Shown here piece after piece: positions 60,058 through 64,000 of a DNA stretch of 64,000 nucleotides; within the stretch, counting starts at the first letter, position 1; the number at the start of each line of letters is the position of its first letter. The position numbers and the translations under genes are program-made. Origin of the DNA: Pyrenophora tritici-repentis. Lineage: Eukaryota; Ascomycota; Dothideomycetes; Pleosporales; Pleosporaceae. The notes under the pieces were generated by a model that did not search any database, had not been told where the DNA came from, and was given only the letters and a program-made list of their open reading frames with translations. The stretch spans positions 9,118,274 to 9,182,273 of the forward strand of contig NC_089390.1 in NCBI RefSeq assembly GCF_003171515.1, written 5' to 3'.

Positions 60058-61941
60058 ATGAAGAAATCTCCTGGCCAGCCGGAGGCGTCACTCCGTCAAA
60101 GCGAATCCGAACCGGGGGGTAGTTTCCCTGAAAGGCATCTATACAAACCTGCCGTTACCAAAGATAGCCACGGGTATTTTAGGGAAGCCTTGAGTGGGGC
60201 TGGAGATCCCGAAGGCTTGCGTGGACTCTACAACACCTATAGCCAGCAGTACGGGCATGCAAACAACTTCGGCCACCCGCACAACCCGACCATCGGACTT
60301 GAGGAGCAGAGGCCCAACTCGTACGATCCACATCATTCGGCGCAGTCGCCGCAGTTCGACTTCCCGAGCAACAACACCATTCTGCGTGGCATCAAGAATG
60401 ACGTTGAGCACACTAGCTTCCCCTGTCAAGACCACGAATTCAGGAGTGCGGAACCTTCGCAGATCTATATGACGCATCGTGGGTCCTTCTCCATCGAAGC
60501 TCCCCTGTCTGCGTCCATGTCATCGTTTCCACAGCCGTCATCGAGACACAGCAGTGCACCACCGCAGGCGGCTGGGCATTATGGACCGTTTCTTGGTCGC
60601 TTCAAGGACTCTGCCGATGCCAAACTACACCGCCGTACCAGAATGCGCTTTGGTCGCATGCCTTGGAGAGACCCCAAAGAAGACCCGACCATTGCAGACA
60701 TCGAGCTCCACCGCACGAAGCATGTAGAACGTATCTACAACGCGATGATCTGTGGTGAATTCGCCAGAGACAACGCCAAGTCCACTGCACTGAAGCGGTG
60801 GGTTCACGAACCACATTACCAGTCGGACCTAGTTGAGGCATACGCTCACAAGCTGTTCGATTGCTTGCTTGAGCAGGTCAAAGAAGGCTTCCGTGGATGG
60901 CACCAGAACGACTACGTTAACGACGAGCGCAAGGGTGAAGATGATGACAAAGACATCGATTGTGCGGGTCGATTGGACAACATCATCACTGCATTGCAGC
61001 AAGAAAAGTCGATATGCGAAAACGTCATGAGCTCCGCGTGGCAGATCCGAATGTTTGTCAATGCGCCCAAGGCCTACTCCAAGAGAAAGGACCAGAACCG
61101 GGTCGGTAATAGTAAACGTCCAAATGCCAGGAGCAGTGAAGTGCCTGATCACAACCCGCGGGCAGCGAAGAGACCAAGGGTTAAACAGACACGAACTCAG
61201 CCGTCTGCTGAGATGCCACTTCCGCGAAATACGCCCCCGCAGCGCCCATACGAGCCGAGCGGGCTGCCATACTTCACCACTCCGGCTACGCAGCGGTCCA
61301 TCCAGAGTCCTCCAACATCGGCCTTTCGCGCACCACAGGCGCCATCGATGCTACCCTCATCACGTCCAAGTGTTAGCTCGCTCGGCCAAGGTCAACTGAA
61401 CTTGATGTCACCACCTGGTCTGTCGTTGCAAGCAATTCTTCGTACCCCACAGTTGCGCGCGCAGACACAGTCGATCATGCGCGTTCCTTCTCTTCCTCCC
61501 GTTGAGCAGTTCCCCTTTTCGCCGTCCACCGTCCCCTACAGCAACTTCCCTGCTTCACCCACGCCTGGCGATGTAAAGCCTGCACATCCCGATCAGAACT
61601 TCAACTCCTGGCCACACACCACTGCCGTGGGCGACTTCCCATATGGTATCTATCCAAACATGAACCCAGTTGAGAGTTCACAGTTTCCAGCAATCGAGGA
61701 CTGGCAGCATGGGGTCTTCGATTTTCCCACCAGTATCACCCCCGAGAACGCCAACCTTTTCGCGCATCATCCCGAGATGGGTGTGAGCCTTTGCGACGTA
61801 GAGGGCCTCCCATCGAATCCGGAAGATGATGTCGCGCTCGATCGTCAATTCCAGATCTTTTGGGAGCAGCAGCAGCAGCAGCGGGATGTACAGCAGCAGC
61901 CACGCACTAAACCATCCCCCAAGAGCCCGCATCAGCGGTGA
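60058..61941 (+). CDS. Unrecognised protein, possibly nuclear
   Basis: An intronless frame of 627 residues from the ATG at 60058. The first 190 and last 230 residues are Pro/Ser/Gln-rich and look disordered. The middle, about residues 190-345, is compositionally normal and likely folded: RTRMRFGRMPWRDPKED, HVERIYNAMICGEFARDN, KRWVHEPHYQSDLVEAYAHK, LFDCLLEQVKEGFRGWHQND and QIRMFVNAPKAYSKRKDQN. A basic patch (AAKRPRVKQTR) resembles a nuclear localisation signal. Short Gln runs lie near the C-terminus. I recall similar middle regions in Pleosporales hypothetical proteins but no named domain. A transcriptional or chromatin role would fit the composition; this is inference. The 2.2-kb upstream region is the longest promoter space on this side of the window. 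Confidence 0.75.
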   Translation: MKKSPGQPEASLRQSESEPGGSFPERHLYKPAVTKDSHGYFREALSGAGDPEGLRGLYNTYSQQYGHANNFGHPHNPTIGLEEQRPNSYDPHHSAQSPQFDFPSNNTILRGIKNDVEHTSFPCQDHEFRSAEPSQIYMTHRGSFSIEAPLSASMSSFPQPSSRHSSAPPQAAGHYGPFLGRFKDSADAKLHRRTRMRFGRMPWRDPKEDPTIADIELHRTKHVERIYNAMICGEFARDNAKSTALKRWVHEPHYQSDLVEAYAHKLFDCLLEQVKEGFRGWHQNDYVNDERKGEDDDKDIDCAGRLDNIITALQQEKSICENVMSSAWQIRMFVNAPKAYSKRKDQNRVGNSKRPNARSSEVPDHNPRAAKRPRVKQTRTQPSAEMPLPRNTPPQRPYEPSGLPYFTTPATQRSIQSPPTSAFRAPQAPSMLPSSRPSVSSLGQGQLNLMSPPGLSLQAILRTPQLRAQTQSIMRVPSLPPVEQFPFSPSTVPYSNFPASPTPGDVKPAHPDQNFNSWPHTTAVGDFPYGIYPNMNPVESSQFPAIEDWQHGVFDFPTSITPENANLFAHHPEMGVSLCDVEGLPSNPEDDVALDRQFQIFWEQQQQQRDVQQQPRTKPSPKSPHQR

Positions 61942-63385
61942 CCCACCATTTAGTTTATCGTACTGCTCATTCCAACATTTTGTGGCCCACCTTTTCCATG
62001 AATTCAAGTTGAATTCCCCCTGGCCTTTTGTTTTTGTCGTAGATTCCAAGACCTGTCAGCTTTGTTGACCACCTGGGTAGCGTGGCAACCGGATATCTCT
62101 ATTTCCTTCTTTTTCTGTACAACAGGGCTGTGTATTTAAATGACGGGCAATCCCTTTTACTATACCTATCTATTTCGAAGGCTGTTGTACGGCGGTTCTT
62201 CGGTAATGTTGTCTACTTCATTATTCGTACCGGCGCAGAAGTCGGACGTCATCGACAGAAGCCAGCGCGGTACTGTGGGAACGGTATCCTTATTATGTAG
62301 TATTGCTATACGTATTTTCATCAACCACAATTAATTTCGAAAGTGCCCAGAGATGGCTTCTTCAGAATATGTCGTTCGTATGTGAGTAGATGTGGAGTGA
62401 GTGGATGTCGAGTGCAGAGACGCGTCGCCTGCCTACTGTTGATGACGTAAGCGAGGGCGGGGCGGGACTTCATAATTGGACACTCAAACATCAACAACAA
62501 ATGTTGCTACCAGACCGCTTGAGTTCTGCTGAGGCAAACGGTATCTTGCCACATTTGATATTGATAGAAGTCTTGTATAGCTTCACTGCTCCACGTTGTG
62601 TCATGTAATTTGCATAGCAAGCACTAGTCGAGATGACCACTGACTACCACTTGCCACCTGGACAAGAGCAGAGCAGAGCGATTTCCTGCTAAGAAGCTAG
62701 AGCGTTACTCTTTTGTTAACAATGCGAGTCCTTTTCTCATCAAAGCTGATAGAGGTGGAGGAACGTGCGTGAACTTGTTGTATTGGAGCTACAGAAGGTG
62801 GGAGAATATCTATGGTGGCGCGCACGGAGCAGCTGACTAAATCAGTGCCTGGCCAATTAGAGCACGGGAAGCGTAAGGCTTATACCGCGTCTCGACAAAA
62901 GCATCTTCATTTCGTCCGTATCGGCCACTCATTCCCTATGTCTAGCTTTGGTAACACACATTTTATTTCCTTAATACAATAGACACAAATATTTCAGCGC
63001 GTGTTCCAAGATCCTTACCAGTGAATGAATTCTAGCATAGGTGTGATGAGTACTACACATGAATTGGTAGCTTCTGAATAGTGAGAAGAGACAGTGAAGA
63101 TATTCAAGGTCATATCTTCGTGATGCTTTTTAGTTCCCCGTCATGAACATCTGGTATTGTAAGGAGCTATCTGATGGGCACAATGATTTTCGTGATGTAC
63201 TCAACAGTTTGCACTGCAATCGATATTGCGACAACGACTTAAGCAATCCATCGTTGAGATGAGAAAGTTTCCATATATCTACTTCCTATCCCCAGTGACA
63301 AAGTTGGAAGGAACGTACCGTACTTTGCATTCGAGTTGAGATGCTTACCCCCAGCAGCTCTGACCTCAGCCACAGTTATCACTCT
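61942..63385. other. Intergenic, no gene seen
   Basis: About 1.4 kb of relatively AT-rich sequence with no reading frame of coding appearance. Confidence 0.5.
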
Positions 63386-63393
63386 CTTACATC
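63386..63393 (+). repeat. 8-bp target-site duplication, left copy
   Basis: CTTACATC directly left of the inverted-repeat element; the same eight bases stand directly right of it at 63556-63563. Confidence 0.7.
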
Positions 63394-63555
63394 TAGACTC
63401 CGCAACAATCAATTCAATCCGGTCACTCTCCTAGACCCACTTACCTATCTAGGTAGGGCTTAAACTCCTATAGGTAACTACTAGGCTTAAAGCGGTAATC
63501 AATCAATCCAATCTGAACCTTCTAGGACCCACTTAATTGATTGTTGCGGACTGTG
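63394..63555. mobile_element. Small non-coding inverted-repeat element (MITE), hAT-like
   Basis: A 162-bp segment with 16-bp perfect terminal inverted repeats: TCCGCAACAATCAATT at 63399-63414 and its reverse complement at 63535-63550. Five less well matched bases lie outside each. The segment is flanked by a perfect 8-bp direct repeat CTTACATC (63386-63393 and 63556-63563), the target duplication length of hAT elements. It has no coding capacity. Internal near-repeats CTAGACCCACTTA and CTAGGACCCACTTA lie near each end. Confidence 0.75.
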
Positions 63556-63563
63556 CTTACATC
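63556..63563 (+). repeat. 8-bp target-site duplication, right copy
   Basis: CTTACATC, identical to the left copy at 63386-63393. Confidence 0.7.
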
Positions 63564-63714
63564 ATCGTCCCACGGACGGCTTGAGGCAGTGGACAGTACC
63601 TGAGGTTGCCAATATCTCAAGGGCTGTTGGCTCACATGCCTCGAGTTAGTCCACTGAGGGCTATCCTCGGCCTGCTTATACAACAATGCTTTTTATATAA
63701 TCGATTCGGAGAAT

Positions 63715-64000
63715 ATGTCAGATGTTCGTGGAACGTGGCTCGTCAACGCCCAATACTGGGTTGACAAGACCATGAGCATTTCACCGCGTACAGATGAATA
63801 TGGATATTCATCTCATGTAGTGAGAGGTATATCCAAAAGCGTTAAGCGAGCACAACGCGTCGCGGGTGTTGGACTAGCGCGAGCCCTGTGCCCATATCAG
63901 AACCCCCATGATGCGTCCACTCAATACAATCGCACCCCACAATCTCTTCGGAGCCTCATTCACAAGATCAAATTTCTTTCTCCGCAAAACAGACTCCTGA
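63715..64000 (+). CDS. Possible partial gene running off the window end
   Basis: An ATG at 63715 opens 95 codons without a stop up to the last base. The sequence begins MSDVRGTWLVNAQYWVDKTM and continues with mixed, fairly ordinary composition (GISKSVKRAQRVAGVGLAR, then SLRSLIHKIKFLSPQN). No known motif is seen. A stop-free stretch of this length is expected by chance about once in a hundred starts, so it is suggestive only. A 41-codon open frame on the opposite strand at the same place is shorter. Confidence 0.3.
   Translation, partial: MSDVRGTWLVNAQYWVDKTMSISPRTDEYGYSSHVVRGISKSVKRAQRVAGVGLARALCPYQNPHDASTQYNRTPQSLRSLIHKIKFLSPQNRLL

Noticed and set aside
1..64000. Secondary-metabolite cluster, CRISPR array, virus-like or bacterial system
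   Set aside because: The single P450 has no backbone synthase or tailoring genes near it. No regularly spaced repeats, capsid, integrase or reverse-transcriptase sequences were seen. The window is mostly conserved fungal housekeeping genes.

Overview
The window looks like nuclear DNA of a filamentous ascomycete, most likely a Dothideomycete of the Pleosporales type. The basis is intron-bearing genes (GT-AG introns, mostly 48-130 nt), protein sequences of fungal type, compact gene spacing with mixed strands, and a tRNA gene with a canonical short intron. No bacterial operons, CRISPR arrays or viral genes are visible. The genus is my inference from protein resemblance and could not be checked by a search.

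Layout, left to right. A vacuolar PMC1-type Ca2+-ATPase (75-4313, -) is followed by about 5 kb with few genes (one doubtful small ORF near 7.6 kb). Then come a vacuolar MFS transporter of the Vba/Fnx type (9438-11870, -), a class I glutamine amidotransferase-like protein (12130-12983, +), a tRNA-Trp with a 13-nt intron (13301-13385, +), a Golgi apyrase of the Ynd1 type (14249-16532, +), an Lst4/folliculin-interacting protein homologue (17216-20920, -), the wybutosine enzyme Trm12/TYW2 (22582-24168, -), a thiamine-diphosphate-type Nudix hydrolase (25023-25967, +), Rpb8 (26118-26606, -), an F-box protein (27070-29489, +), an omega-class glutathione transferase (29736-31116, -), Nup49 (31604-33086, -), Fip1 (33457-34521, +) and U2 snRNP A'/Lea1 (34943-36066, -). 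A decayed membrane-protein gene (36546-36886, -) precedes a small zinc-finger-like protein (37456-38127, +). Next are Vps15 (38230-43016, -), Alg2 (43362-44827, +), a multi-pass membrane protein of unknown function (44921-47450, -), mitochondrial RNA polymerase Rpo41 (48471-52763, -), a type II membrane glycosyltransferase-like protein (53214-55639, -), a CYP504-like P450 (56129-57844, -), an unrecognised nuclear-looking protein (60058-61941, +), a 162-bp MITE (63394-63555) and an open frame running off the right end (63715-64000, +).

Most of this is core fungal housekeeping: RNA synthesis and processing (Rpb8, Fip1, Lea1, Nup49, Trm12, Rpo41), the vacuole and endosome (Pmc1, Vba-like, Vps15, Lst4) and glycosylation (Ynd1, Alg2). 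The genes are not arranged as a pathway cluster and I see no secondary-metabolite cluster. The points most worth a second look are: two single-base insertions, each in a run of five C, that break the glutathione transferase reading frame, one of them directly at the active-site cysteine; a small inverted-repeat element with 16-bp perfect terminal repeats and an 8-bp target duplication; a frameshifted relic of a fungal membrane-protein gene; and an ALG2 upstream ORF whose stop overlaps the main start. Gene models below were made by eye from frame continuity and splice signals; exon sums were checked to be multiples of three.
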